Origin: Chlamydiota bacterium
GTDB taxonomy: Bacteria > Chlamydiota > Chlamydiia > Chlamydiales > Rhabdochlamydiaceae
DNA length: 33,864 nucleotides
Direction: 5' to 3'
Assembly (NCBI GenBank): GCA_023269365.1
Contig: JAHFTN010000001.1
Location: 1 to 33,864 of the forward strand
Shown here: positions 8,503 through 16,439 of the stretch, piece by piece
How positions within the stretch are numbered: position 1 is the first letter of the stretch
How the letters are laid out: every line of letters begins with the position of its first letter
The notes under the pieces: model-generated
The model's input: only the letters and a program-made list of their open reading frames with translations
Database searches by the model: none
What the model was told of the DNA's origin: nothing
Made by a program: the position numbers and the translations under genes

Positions 8503-9720
8503 TTATTTTGCAACGGTTGAATTTATATTTGACAAGGCATCGATCCCAGGCAAATGGCCATATTCGATGTATTCTAAAGCCGCCCCACCCCCCGTAGAGA
8601 CATGGGTAAATTGAGAAGCGAATCCCCACTGGTTAACGGCAGCGACGCTATCCCCCCCGCCTACAACGGTAAGGGCTTTTAACTTAGAAAGAACTTTTGC
8701 TATGTGCCGCGTCCCTTGAGAAAAACGGGGAAATTCAAACACGCCAAACGGGCCGTTCCAAAAGATTGTCGCAGCCTCTTTAAGGGCAAGGCTCCAGTTT
8801 TTGCAAGTTTGGGGTCCTATATCCATCCCTTCCCACCCGTCGGGAATCCCTTGGGACAGATTCACAATTTGAGTGGTAGCTTCATTGGAAAATGCATCGG
8901 CAATCACAAGATCTGTAGGCAGATGCAGCGGGATCTGTTTTTTTTGGCATAAAGCAATGAGGGCAGATGCCGCTTCTAGTTGGTCGTCTTCATGGGGGGA
9001 GCTCCCGATTTTTATTCCTAAAGCTTTAAAAAATGTAAAGGCCATGGCCCCTCCCACAAATAAGGCTTCTGTTTTAGAGGCAAGGGCTTTTAACACTCCT
9101 AATTTTGTGGAGATCTTTGCCCCTCCGATAAGGGCAAAGAAGGGGCGTTTGGGGTTGATTAACAGTGAAGTCAGCGCCTGGATCTCTTTTTGCAAGAGTA
9201 ACCCTGCAGCTGCTTTCCCTGGGAAGTAGGATGCGACTGCACATGTTGAGGAATGATTGCGATGTGCCGTGCCAAAAGCATCGTTGACGTAGAGGTCGGC
9301 AAAGCTTGCTAGTTGTTTTGCAAACAGGGGATCTAAAGAGGGCTTTTCTTCAGCGGGATAAAAGCGCAGGTTTTCGAGTAGAAGTACCTCTCCCGCCTTT
9401 AAGTTGTGAGCCTGGGAGGAAACTTCTTCTCCTACGCAATCTTTAGCCATTTGTACTGGAATTTTCAGGAGTTGCGAGAGTTCTTGTACACAAGGTTTCA
9501 AAGACAAGAGGGGATCTTTACGTCCGTTGGGCCTACCTAAATGGCTCATGAGAATCACGCTCCCTCCTGCCTTTATAATGTAAGCGATAGAGGGAATCGA
9601 CTCTTTGATGCGGGTGTTGTCTATGATCGTCCCTTCTTTATTTAAAGGGACGTTAAAATCGACGCGCATGAGCACTTTTTTTCCGAGTAGGTCTAACTCT
9701 TGAAGTGTCAGTATTGGCAT
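8503..9720 (-). CDS. pgk: Phosphoglycerate kinase
   Basis: Glycolytic enzyme that makes ATP and 3-phosphoglycerate from 1,3-bisphosphoglycerate. The ATG at 9720 gives 405 residues, the usual bacterial length, and starts directly in the conserved VLMRVDFNVPL block. Further motifs are SHLGRPNG, LLLENLRFYPAE, YVNDAFGTAHR, ALIGGAKISTKLG, FWNGPFGVFEF and VVGGGDSVAAV, ending with HVSTGGGAALEY. The open frame runs 90 codons further upstream to 9990, but that stretch reads through the palindromic repeat at 9824-9909 and is not part of PGK. GAGAGA lies a few bases before the chosen ATG. Confidence 0.96.
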   Translation of the reverse strand: MPILTLQELDLLGKKVLMRVDFNVPLNKEGTIIDNTRIKESIPSIAYIIKAGGSVILMSHLGRPNGRKDPLLSLKPCVQELSQLLKIPVQMAKDCVGEEVSSQAHNLKAGEVLLLENLRFYPAEEKPSLDPLFAKQLASFADLYVNDAFGTAHRNHSSTCAVASYFPGKAAAGLLLQKEIQALTSLLINPKRPFFALIGGAKISTKLGVLKALASKTEALFVGGAMAFTFFKALGIKIGSSPHEDDQLEAASALIALCQKKQIPLHLPTDLVIADAFSNEATTQIVNLSQGIPDGWEGMDIGPQTCKNWSLALKEAATIFWNGPFGVFEFPRFSQGTRHIAKVLSKLKALTVVGGGDSVAAVNQWGFASQFTHVSTGGGAALEYIEYGHLPGIDALSNINSTVAK

Positions 9721-9814
9721 AAAATTTTCTCTCTCGGAGAGCCTCTTTTTAGCTTGAGTTATTTTAATTTTAAAGCATAGAGTTTTCTGGACAAAGAATA
9801 ACAGCGAGAGTGGG

Positions 9815-10687
9815 ATGAATCCTAAAACGCAAAGACGCAAAGGGGCAAAGACGCCAAGAAATCTTATAGATTTTTTTGGCGTCTTTGCCCCTTTGCGTCT
9901 TTGCGTTTTGTTGTTTTTTTTCTGTACGAAGTGTTTTGCTCTAGACGCTTCACAAAAGCCCTTTGTCATCGTTATCCCTTCGTACAACAATGCGCAGTGG
10001 TATTTCTATAACTTAAGTTCTGCCTGCGCGCAGAATTACGACAATTTTCGCATTATCTACGTTGACGACGCCTCTACAGATGGCACTGGGGACTATGTTC
10101 AAAAATACATACAAGAAAATCAGTTGCAACAGCGCGTGAGTTTGATAAAAAATCAAGAGCGCTGTGGGGCCTTATCGAACATTTACAAAGCTGTATGGTC
10201 TTGTTCTCCCGATGAGATCATTGTGACTCTAGATGGAGATGATTGGTTGGCTCATACGCATGTTTTAGAAAAGCTCAATGCTGTTTATGCAGATCGAGAA
10301 GTGTGGTTGACGTATGGGCAATTTGCATGGTACCCTCATGGGCATTTGGGCTTTGCAAGGGAAGTTCCACAAGAGATCTTGCGAACAAATAGGATCAGAG
10401 ACTACGACTGGGTGACGACCCATCTGAGAACATTTTACGCAGGGCTATTTCAAAAGGTTAAACGGGAAGACTTGCTCTATAACGGAGAGTTTTTCCCCAT
10501 GGCCTGGGATCTTGCCTTCATGTGGCCTATGGTGGAGATGGCAGGGGTCCACACCCGATTTATTCCCGATGTTTTATATGTGTACAATTTTGCAACACCG
10601 CTCAATGATAGTAAGGTCAATGCCGATCTACAAAGGACCCTTACGTGGATCTTGCGTTTAAAAGAGAGATATCAACCCCTATGGTGA
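9815..10687 (+). CDS. Family-2-type glycosyltransferase with export-signal-like N-terminus
   Basis: Predicted GT-A fold transferase using a nucleotide sugar. The catalytic domain starts near residue 49 with FVIVIPSYNNA, followed by YVDDASTDGT (83-91) and the metal-binding DGDDW (140-144), the standard order in GT2 enzymes. Residues 1-42 read a basic stretch, then a hydrophobic run ending in CTKCFA, resembling a signal peptide. However, the stretch is largely encoded by the 9824-9909 palindrome. The start at 9815 has GAGAG at 9806-9810. TTG codons at 9908 or 9911 are alternative starts giving a shorter protein. It is the first gene of a three-gene plus-strand cassette. Acceptor and sugar are unknown. 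Confidence 0.82.
   Translation: MNPKTQRRKGAKTPRNLIDFFGVFAPLRLCVLLFFFCTKCFALDASQKPFVIVIPSYNNAQWYFYNLSSACAQNYDNFRIIYVDDASTDGTGDYVQKYIQENQLQQRVSLIKNQERCGALSNIYKAVWSCSPDEIIVTLDGDDWLAHTHVLEKLNAVYADREVWLTYGQFAWYPHGHLGFAREVPQEILRTNRIRDYDWVTTHLRTFYAGLFQKVKREDLLYNGEFFPMAWDLAFMWPMVEMAGVHTRFIPDVLYVYNFATPLNDSKVNADLQRTLTWILRLKERYQPLW
9824..9909. repeat. Perfect 33-bp inverted repeat, dispersed-palindrome type
   Basis: Arms 9824-9856 and 9877-9909 are exact reverse complements. The 20-base centre itself forms a small AAATCT/AGATTT hairpin (9859-9864 and 9868-9873). The arms are built from an iterated GCAAAGACGC-like unit, a palindrome type that I recall as scattered in many unrelated bacterial genomes and often translated as spurious protein. 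Both strands encode Lys-Thr-Gln-Arg-Arg-Lys-Gly-type peptides. It lies between the divergent pgk and glycosyltransferase genes and inside the latter's open frame. Confidence 0.95.
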
Positions 10688-10694
10688 GTAAATT

Positions 10695-11561
10695 ATGATA
10701 CAGAAACGGTTTTTTCGAGAAATTTTTGTGTGCTTAGCCTGTGTTTTGTTGTGTGCTGCGAATGCTTTGACGGCAAGCATTCACTATGTACAACAAGAGT
10801 CGTCTTTGTCTGATGACCCTAAGGAGCTTTACATCGATTTAATGAAAAGGGCTGTTGCAAATACTATTTATGAAGATCCTGCTTACGCCATGCCCAATCC
10901 CAATCAGCTGACTCGGTTTAATTCCATGACAAGAGAGCTCGGTAAGGATCACCCTCTTTATGCCCATACGATGATTGGGATGAAGCGATTAAATAATATC
11001 CAGGCGTGTCTTGTCGATATTTTAAATAACAATGTGCAAGGAGACTGCATTGAAACAGGAGTATGGAGAGGAGGCGCAACCATTTTAATGAGAGCAATTC
11101 TCAAGGCGTATGGGGACACAACCCGTAAGGTGTGGGTTGCGGATTCATTTGCAGGACTTCCTCCTCCCGATGTCGCTCACTACCCTCAAGATAGGGGGAT
11201 CTTTTTGTGCGATGTTCCTTATTTAAGCGTGTCTATGGAAACAGTTCAGGATAATTTCAAAAAATATGGACTTTTAGATAAGCAGGTGGTGTTTTTAAAA
11301 GGGTTTTTTAAGGATACGTTATTGACTGCTCCGGTAGAAAAAATTTCTCTTCTGCGTTTGGATGGGGATTTGTATCAGTCTACTATTGAAGCTTTAACAG
11401 CGCTTTATCCGAAAGTTTCGATAGGAGGGTATATCATCATCGATGATGCTCAAATCCCCGCTTGCATGAGTGCGGTGACCGATTATAGAAAGATGTATGG
11501 AATCGAGGATCCCGCCTTTTGGATAGATCAAGATGGGTTATATTGGCAAAAAACTAAGTGA
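10695..11561 (+). CDS. TylF/MycF-type methyltransferase with signal peptide
   Basis: Predicted AdoMet- and metal-dependent O-methyltransferase of the macrocin (TylF) family, whose known members methylate sugar hydroxyls. Motifs: ETGVWRGG (120-127, AdoMet loop), DSFAGLPPP (150-158), RLDGDLYQST (221-230) and the metal-site IIIDDAQ (247-253), with a conserved Cys257 and the DYRK region after it. Residues 1-27 form a clear export signal: basic MIQKRFFR, a hydrophobic core FVCLACVLLCAA, and a cleavable NALTA-type end. An exported AdoMet enzyme is odd because AdoMet is cytosolic. The gap to the upstream gene is only 7 bp, so it is probably co-transcribed. Confidence 0.85.
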   Translation: MIQKRFFREIFVCLACVLLCAANALTASIHYVQQESSLSDDPKELYIDLMKRAVANTIYEDPAYAMPNPNQLTRFNSMTRELGKDHPLYAHTMIGMKRLNNIQACLVDILNNNVQGDCIETGVWRGGATILMRAILKAYGDTTRKVWVADSFAGLPPPDVAHYPQDRGIFLCDVPYLSVSMETVQDNFKKYGLLDKQVVFLKGFFKDTLLTAPVEKISLLRLDGDLYQSTIEALTALYPKVSIGGYIIIDDAQIPACMSAVTDYRKMYGIEDPAFWIDQDGLYWQKTK

Positions 11562-11565
11562 GGCT

Positions 11566-12576
11566 ATGACTCAAATGTTTTTAAGATTTTACTGGGTTGT
11601 TGCCATTTTTTTTATTCCCTTTTTAGATGCAAAAGTGTTAATTGTTACTCACAGCTACAATCAACCTGAATTCATTGAATGGCAGGTGGCGTCCTTTAAA
11701 AAGTTTTTAAAAGATGATTATGAATATGTGGTTTTTAACGACGCCTCCGATGAAAAGCTAAAAAATAAGATCGAAGAGACTTGTGCGCAACTGCAGGTGC
11801 CCTGTTACAGAATCCCTCAAGAACTTCATGGAGAGTTACCCCTTTCTGCGTGTAGCGAGAGGCATTGCGATGGGATACAATACTCTTTAGATCATAGTGG
11901 GTTTGATCATAAGGGGATTGTTGCGATTATCGATTCAGATATGTTTCTCATAAAGCCTTTTAGCATTGAGAACTATCTCCATGGATATGAGATTGCTGGG
12001 CCCTGTTTGTGGGGATCTTATATAAGTTGGATTCACAAGAAAGAAGCAGAATACATCGGGTATCTGTGGCCCATCATTGCATTTATAAATATGGAAACGT
12101 TGCCAAATAAAAATTCCCTTCATTTTCAGAATGGGGTCATTGATGGGTTTTCGCTAGATACAGGGGCTTTTTCTTATTACTTTTTCAAGGAAAATCCAGA
12201 GGTGAATGTGCGGATGATGAGAAAGCAATTTGAAATCAATAGGACGGGGTATCGATATCCTTTTATTTTCAATTTAAATGAGGTCCCTGAGTTCCCTAAG
12301 GACACCGTTTTATGCAAGAGCATCTTGAGAAAACAGCCTTTAAAAGATTGGGGAGCTTTTTATGTGAATAAAGAGATGTTGCCCTATTATGTAGAGCATG
12401 AGCATCGCGATAGCGCTCTTCGCTTAATTGTATCTGGATGTGAGGATATCCAGTTTTTTGAGAATTTTACATTTTTACATTATGGAAGGGGTTCTTTGTA
12501 TTACGGCAGTGAATCTTGTCATTCCCATAAAGCAGAGAGAATCAAACAATTTCTAGAAGAAATAGGAGTTCTATAA
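11566..12576 (+). CDS. Glycosyltransferase-like protein with signal peptide
   Basis: A 336-residue protein. Residues 1-22 resemble a signal peptide (MTQMFLRFYWVVAIFFIPF, then LDA). KVLIVTHSYNQPEF follows, like the first strand of a GT-A fold, and IIDSDMF (121-127) supplies a DxD metal motif. The rest is rich in aromatic residues and contains scattered Cys. The family is not recognised precisely; a role in transferring sugar is inferred from the DxD and from the neighbouring GT2 and TylF genes. The frame opens at 11533, inside the TylF gene, but the ATG at 11566, 5 bases after the TylF stop, is the better start. Its end overlaps dnaQ by 6 bp. Confidence 0.72.
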   Translation: MTQMFLRFYWVVAIFFIPFLDAKVLIVTHSYNQPEFIEWQVASFKKFLKDDYEYVVFNDASDEKLKNKIEETCAQLQVPCYRIPQELHGELPLSACSERHCDGIQYSLDHSGFDHKGIVAIIDSDMFLIKPFSIENYLHGYEIAGPCLWGSYISWIHKKEAEYIGYLWPIIAFINMETLPNKNSLHFQNGVIDGFSLDTGAFSYYFFKENPEVNVRMMRKQFEINRTGYRYPFIFNLNEVPEFPKDTVLCKSILRKQPLKDWGAFYVNKEMLPYYVEHEHRDSALRLIVSGCEDIQFFENFTFLHYGRGSLYYGSESCHSHKAERIKQFLEEIGVL

Positions 12577-13320
12577 ATTAGAAAACGGGTTAGAGGCCTG
12601 GTTGAAGTTGGCGCCGACTTTGCGTTTTTTGAGTTCGGTTTTCAAGGAGAACATCAGGTCTTGGTCGAAATTTTGGTTGACAGCCCAGCGGAGATATTCG
12701 ATGGGGATTTCAGAAAAGGATCTCGATTTGTGTTTTCCCAGGGGCATCGTCTTGAGTTGGATCGGGCTCTTGAGGCGGTTGACGAGTTGTTCTGTAGTTT
12801 TAAATTGCTTGGAGAGATATTTGAACACTTCGATATTGACAACCACATCGTTCATTGCTCGGTGCGCCCCCTCTTCTGAGATGTTGAAATGTTGGCGCAG
12901 CCTTTCTAAAGAGTTTGTGGGGCTCTCTCCGTAGAGCCTTGCCATGCGCAGGGTGTCAATGTAGGGGTGTGAAGCGAGTTTGCAGGGGATGTTGTGTTGT
13001 TTAGCAGCAGAGCAGATGAAGGCGATGTCGTGCGTGATGCCGTGGCCGACGATGATCTCTTTGCCGACAAAGGAGAGAATTTGGGGAATGATCTCTTGAA
13101 TTTTGGGTTTACCAGCAACCATGGCATTGGTGATGTGGTGGATGGCCATGGATTCTTCCGGGATGGGCATGAGGGGGTCGATCAGCGTTTCAAAAGAATC
13201 GATAGGCCCATCAAATGTAAAACGGACAGCGGCAATTTCGATGATTTGATCACTCGAGGTTTCTAATCCCGTGGTCTCGCAGTCTAAGCAGATGAAGGTG
13301 TCTTGATTAATGAGGCCCAT
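12571..13320 (-). CDS. DnaQ-like 3'-5' exonuclease with C-terminal DUF3820-like domain
   Basis: DEDDh exonuclease resembling the proofreading epsilon subunit of DNA polymerase III or a related RNase-T-type nuclease. Motifs: LDCETTG (Asp and Glu) near the start, GHGITHDIAF, and GAHRAMNDV (His and Asp). After the nuclease domain, about residues 190-235 contain MPLGKHKSRSFSEIP and YLRW, matching the small DUF3820-type module often fused to DnaQ-like proteins. The frame continues to 13404, but the ATG at 13320 gives a 249-residue protein starting in the exonuclease domain and overlapping engB by 14 bp. It is the last gene of the DUF2709-tsaE-engB-dnaQ run, comparable to CT536 in C. trachomatis. 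Confidence 0.88.
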   Translation of the reverse strand: MGLINQDTFICLDCETTGLETSSDQIIEIAAVRFTFDGPIDSFETLIDPLMPIPEESMAIHHITNAMVAGKPKIQEIIPQILSFVGKEIIVGHGITHDIAFICSAAKQHNIPCKLASHPYIDTLRMARLYGESPTNSLERLRQHFNISEEGAHRAMNDVVVNIEVFKYLSKQFKTTEQLVNRLKSPIQLKTMPLGKHKSRSFSEIPIEYLRWAVNQNFDQDLMFSLKTELKKRKVGANFNQASNPFSNL

Positions 13321-13912
13321 GTTCTTGTAATCGTGTGTTGATGGTTTCGATGAGCCGTATTCTAGCCTTTGGGTCTTTAATAGAGTAATAAAGAAATGAG
13401 CCAAAGGAAAAATGTTTGGCGTGTTTCTGGAGCTCTCCTGCGGAGAGCTTATCAGATTTTGTGCAGATAAGTAGAAGAGACTTATTATGAAAAGAAGCCC
13501 ACTGGATGAGATTTAAATCCTCTTCTGTAAGCTCTCTTCTAGAATCGATGAGAAGAAGGATCAGACGCAGATGTTGGCTATGCTCGAGGTAACTTTCGAT
13601 GAGGGGTGCCCATTTTTTCTTGATCTCTTTGGATACTTTTGCGTATCCATAGCCGGGCAGATCTACAAGAGCGACTTGCCCATCAATGGTGAAGAAATTA
13701 ATTGATTGTGTTTTTCCAGGAGTGGATGAAGTCTTTGCTAACGATCTGCGGTTCAAAAGGTGATTGATGAGGGAAGACTTTCCCACATTCGATCGTCCTA
13801 CAAGGGCAATTTCTGGCAGTCGCTTGCCCTCGATATCCACGAGGGTGGGTAGGCTCTTTAGATCAAAGACAGCTGCGATAAACGCTGCCTGGTTAAAGGG
13901 GATTTTTTTCAT
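13307..13912 (-). CDS. engB: EngB/YsxC/YihA ribosome-biogenesis GTPase
   Basis: GTP-binding protein needed for large ribosomal subunit assembly. All G motifs are present: GRSNVGKSSL (G1), SSTPGKTQ (G2), DLPGYG (G3) and CTKSD (G4). The 201-residue length matches the family. Its ATG overlaps the tsaE stop by 4 bp and its 3' end overlaps the dnaQ start, so translation is probably coupled through the operon. In C. trachomatis the tsaE and dnaQ homologues are adjacent as CT537-CT536, so engB appears inserted between them here. Confidence 0.95.
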   Translation of the reverse strand: MKKIPFNQAAFIAAVFDLKSLPTLVDIEGKRLPEIALVGRSNVGKSSLINHLLNRRSLAKTSSTPGKTQSINFFTIDGQVALVDLPGYGYAKVSKEIKKKWAPLIESYLEHSQHLRLILLLIDSRRELTEEDLNLIQWASFHNKSLLLICTKSDKLSAGELQKHAKHFSFGSFLYYSIKDPKARIRLIETINTRLQEHGPH

Positions 13913-14334
13913 GATAGAGGGGGGTATAAGATTTCAATCTGCCTTGACCCTTCTCCTGTGTAAGACAATGTTACGCGGTGGGCATGGGAAGGAAGGAGGG
14001 CGCCAAGCTTCTCTGCCCATTCAATACAGCAAATGCCTTGCAGGTGAAGGTATTCATCAAATCCCGCTTTAAAAAATTCTTCCTTTGAAGGGAGGCGGTA
14101 TAGGTCGAAGTGGTAGAGGGCAGGGGCTCCATCGTAGATATTTAAAAAGGTAAATGTGGGGCTGCACACTCTGTGAACATCTGCAACCTGGCATCCTTCT
14201 GCGATCCCCCGAATCAATGTCGTTTTCCCTGCCCCAAGATCTCCAAATAAAGCGACAACGGCTCCCGCTTTTAGCTTTTTAGCAAGCACCTTTCCTAGCA
14301 GGTGGGTCTCTTCAGGGGAAGAAGTGGCATACAT
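13909..14334 (-). CDS. tsaE: tRNA threonylcarbamoyladenosine ATPase TsaE
   Basis: ATPase of the TsaB-TsaD-TsaE complex that makes t6A37 in ANN-decoding tRNAs. The Walker A loop FGDLGAGKTTLIRG is intact, followed by the family blocks VCSPTFTF, YHFDLYRL and CIEWAEK. From the ATG at 14334 the protein is 141 residues, the normal length. The frame extends to 14388 with an Arg-rich stretch (RRQRRTRRRRVRR), which overlaps the upstream gene and is not real. The start lies 2 bp after the stop of the DUF2709 gene. It corresponds to CT537 (yjeE). Confidence 0.94.
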   Translation of the reverse strand: MYATSSPEETHLLGKVLAKKLKAGAVVALFGDLGAGKTTLIRGIAEGCQVADVHRVCSPTFTFLNIYDGAPALYHFDLYRLPSKEEFFKAGFDEYLHLQGICCIEWAEKLGALLPSHAHRVTLSYTGEGSRQIEILYPPLS

Positions 14335-14336
14335 GG

Positions 14337-15092
14337 TCACTCTTCTGACTCGTCGTCTTCTTGTTCTTCTTTGTCTTCGACAAGCCACTGTTCGATGTAG
14401 GGGGAAAATTCTTCATGCCCGGAAAGAGATTCTACAAAGGCATTAATTTTGCTCTCTTCTAGTTGTTTTTGAATGAAAGCTAGGAAGTGTTCCTCGATTT
14501 GAAAACGGTTCTGGCTAGGGACCTCCTCCAAGGGAAGGGGTTTGAGTTGGTTTTTACTAAAGTCATCTAGGACAGCTTGCTTGCTATTAAATAATTTACC
14601 CGTCACAGCAGAGGAGTAGACGATCTTGGTAATAGGCTCTTTTCTTTTGATGATGTAGTTCTTAATTACTTCAGGATCTTCAGATACAAAAAAGCGTTTC
14701 GCTTTCAGACCGCCAATCCGCTCTTTATTTTCTGGGCATTTAGACACCCAGTCGTAAATGGCGTCTTGGGGATTGGGGTGGGTATTGTCCCCGAAGACCT
14801 TCCCTGTAAAAGGACAGATATAAACTTTTTTTGTATTCTCGTTAACGCTCTGCTGTCCATATTGAATTTTAATTTCAGTCTCGCGCCAGAGCTTCCCCTC
14901 TTCTTCTAATTTTTTGACAAGGTTTCCCTCGCTTTGAAAAATAGTTTTGTCGCGGATGAAAAGCACAGGAGAAATTTGAAATTTCTTTTCCAAAAAGAAA
15001 AGATAGGCAGTGATGAGGTCTGCTTTTTTGGTTTTTTTTAAGAACTTAAGCAGCTCATCTTTAAGTGGTTCTGAAATTGCGGTCGCGCTCAT
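14337..15092 (-). CDS. Chlamydia-type conserved protein, DUF2709-like (CT538-like)
   Basis: A 251-residue soluble protein without signal peptide or membrane helix. It has YICPFTGKVFGDNTHPNPQ (about 90-108) and a second related motif IVYSSAVTGKLFNSKQ (about 157-172), which look like two versions of one module. An acidic tail (EDKEEQEDDESEE) closes the protein. Its place immediately upstream of tsaE and dnaQ matches the C. trachomatis CT538-CT537-CT536 order, and I recall CT538 as a chlamydia-restricted DUF2709 protein. Function is unknown. GGGGAAAAG precedes the ATG at 15092. The family assignment leans on synteny as well as on sequence. Confidence 0.8.
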   Translation of the reverse strand: MSATAISEPLKDELLKFLKKTKKADLITAYLFFLEKKFQISPVLFIRDKTIFQSEGNLVKKLEEEGKLWRETEIKIQYGQQSVNENTKKVYICPFTGKVFGDNTHPNPQDAIYDWVSKCPENKERIGGLKAKRFFVSEDPEVIKNYIIKRKEPITKIVYSSAVTGKLFNSKQAVLDDFSKNQLKPLPLEEVPSQNRFQIEEHFLAFIQKQLEESKINAFVESLSGHEEFSPYIEQWLVEDKEEQEDDESEE

Positions 15093-15147
15093 CTTTTCCC
15101 CTTAAAATGTAAAAGTGTTTTTGTCCCTAGGATGAGGGGTATTTTAA

Positions 15148-15261
15148 ATGAGCATTAGGGTAGCCCACGCTGGGCATTATATTCAAGAGGGAACTCGCAA
15201 AAGTCAAAAAGTGCCCTTATTGACCCGCAAAGCGAGCTTCAAACAAAAAGTTAAGGGTTGA
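15148..15261 (+). CDS. Possible 37-residue basic small protein
   Basis: An ATG at 15148 opens 37 codons to a TGA at 15259, and GAGGGG at 15133-15138 lies at a workable Shine-Dalgarno distance. The peptide is strongly basic (many Lys and Arg, one Glu, no Asp) with no hydrophobic run. It lies in the 226-bp gap between two divergent genes. I do not recognise it and such short frames arise by chance; only conservation in relatives would make it real. Confidence 0.2.
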   Translation: MSIRVAHAGHYIQEGTRKSQKVPLLTRKASFKQKVKG

Positions 15262-15318
15262 TTTAGTTATTTGAAAAATGGTACCATCTATCATTATTTT
15301 TTAACTCAAGAGGCGAAT

Positions 15319-16437
15319 ATGGTGCTAGTTTTAGAAGAGACGCTAGAATTAGAAGAGATCTTTGTTTCTGGCTATGAAAAGGTGGTGAAGGTTTCGAATA
15401 AAAAGGCGGGATTAAAAGCGATTATTTGTATCCATAGCTTAGCTATGGGGCCGGCTCTTGGGGGAGTTAGGATCCACCCCTACGCGACGTTTGAAGAGGC
15501 CCTTAACGATGTGAAACGTCTCTCTAAAGGGATGACCTATAAATCGGCCGTTTCAGAGTCGGGGTGGGGAGGAGGCAAGAGCGTCATCATCGCCGATCCA
15601 AAAAAAGAAAAGACTCCAGAGTTACTTAGGGCATTTGGGATGGCGGTAGAGCGGCTTCAAGGGGAATACATCGGAGCAGAAGATGTGGGATGTACTCCTG
15701 CCGATGTGTTGATGATGAGTCAAGAGACTCCCTATATGGTTGGGTTGCCTTGTCAAAAAAGCAGTGGAAATCCTTCTCCATTTACAGCTTGGGGAACTTA
15801 TCGAGGAATTCAGGCTTCTCTTAAAAAAATGTCTGGATCAGATTCTTTAGAAAATAAAACGGTTGCGATCCAGGGGTTAGGCAGTGTGGGCTATGAACTA
15901 GCAACGATGCTTTTTTGGGGTGGAGCCCGCTTAATTGTATCGGATATCGACAGTGAAAAATGCCGCTCTATTGAAGCGAGTACTGGCGCCAAGATCGTCT
16001 CTAAAGAGGAGATCTTATTCGTAGAGTGTGATGTGTTAGCGCCGTGTGCTATGGGAGGCATCATTAATCCCCAAACGATCCCTCGCCTTCGCTGTAAAGC
16101 TATTGCGGGCTGCGCAAACAACCAGCTTCTCTCTGACTTAGATGCAGAGAGTTTGATGGTAAGAGGGATTTTATATGCTCCTGATTTTGTCATCAATGCA
16201 GGGGGATTAATCAACGTCACACAAGAGCTGTCCTCGCAGGGATACCACCCTAAAGTGGCAAGAGATAAGGTCAACGTTATTTATGATCAACTCATGGTTA
16301 TTTTTGATATCGCCCAGCAGAACCATTCCTCGACACATCAAGCAGCGATCTCTTTGGGAGACTACCGTTTGAAGTACCGGATTGGAAAGCGCATAGAGCC
16401 TCCTTGTTTTCATCATGCTCGCTCTAAACGTAAGTAA
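15319..16437 (+). CDS. ldh: Leucine dehydrogenase (Glu/Leu/Phe/Val dehydrogenase family)
   Basis: NAD-dependent oxidative deaminase of branched-chain amino acids. From the ATG at 15319 the protein is 372 residues. Motifs: GPALGGVR (44-51), Lys70 and Lys75 in the substrate region, WGGGKSVI (83-90) with the catalytic Lys, the dinucleotide loop AIQGLGSVGYE near 185-195, CAMGGIIN, AGCANNQL and PDFVINAGGLI. These are typical of bacterial leucine dehydrogenases; C. trachomatis has a homologue (CT773). The frame begins at 15271, but AGAGGCGA just before 15319 supports the later start. It is followed after 2 bp by argS, suggesting co-transcription. Confidence 0.92.
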   Translation: MVLVLEETLELEEIFVSGYEKVVKVSNKKAGLKAIICIHSLAMGPALGGVRIHPYATFEEALNDVKRLSKGMTYKSAVSESGWGGGKSVIIADPKKEKTPELLRAFGMAVERLQGEYIGAEDVGCTPADVLMMSQETPYMVGLPCQKSSGNPSPFTAWGTYRGIQASLKKMSGSDSLENKTVAIQGLGSVGYELATMLFWGGARLIVSDIDSEKCRSIEASTGAKIVSKEEILFVECDVLAPCAMGGIINPQTIPRLRCKAIAGCANNQLLSDLDAESLMVRGILYAPDFVINAGGLINVTQELSSQGYHPKVARDKVNVIYDQLMVIFDIAQQNHSSTHQAAISLGDYRLKYRIGKRIEPPCFHHARSKRK

Positions 16438-16439
16438 AT

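Noticed and set aside
9721..9990. 90-codon N-terminal extension of pgk
   Set aside because: It reads through the 9824-9909 palindrome and into the coding part of the divergent glycosyltransferase gene; the ATG at 9720 gives the normal PGK length.
12602..13266. Several plus-strand frames across dnaQ
   Set aside because: They are antisense shadows; the DEDDh exonuclease motifs on the minus strand decide the coding frame.
13321..13404. 28-codon N-terminal extension of dnaQ
   Set aside because: It is entirely inside engB in another frame; the ATG at 13320 starts directly before the exonuclease domain.
14335..14388. Arg-rich N-terminus of TsaE
   Set aside because: It overlaps the end of the DUF2709-like gene and is not part of the TsaE family; it is the acidic tail of that gene read in another frame.
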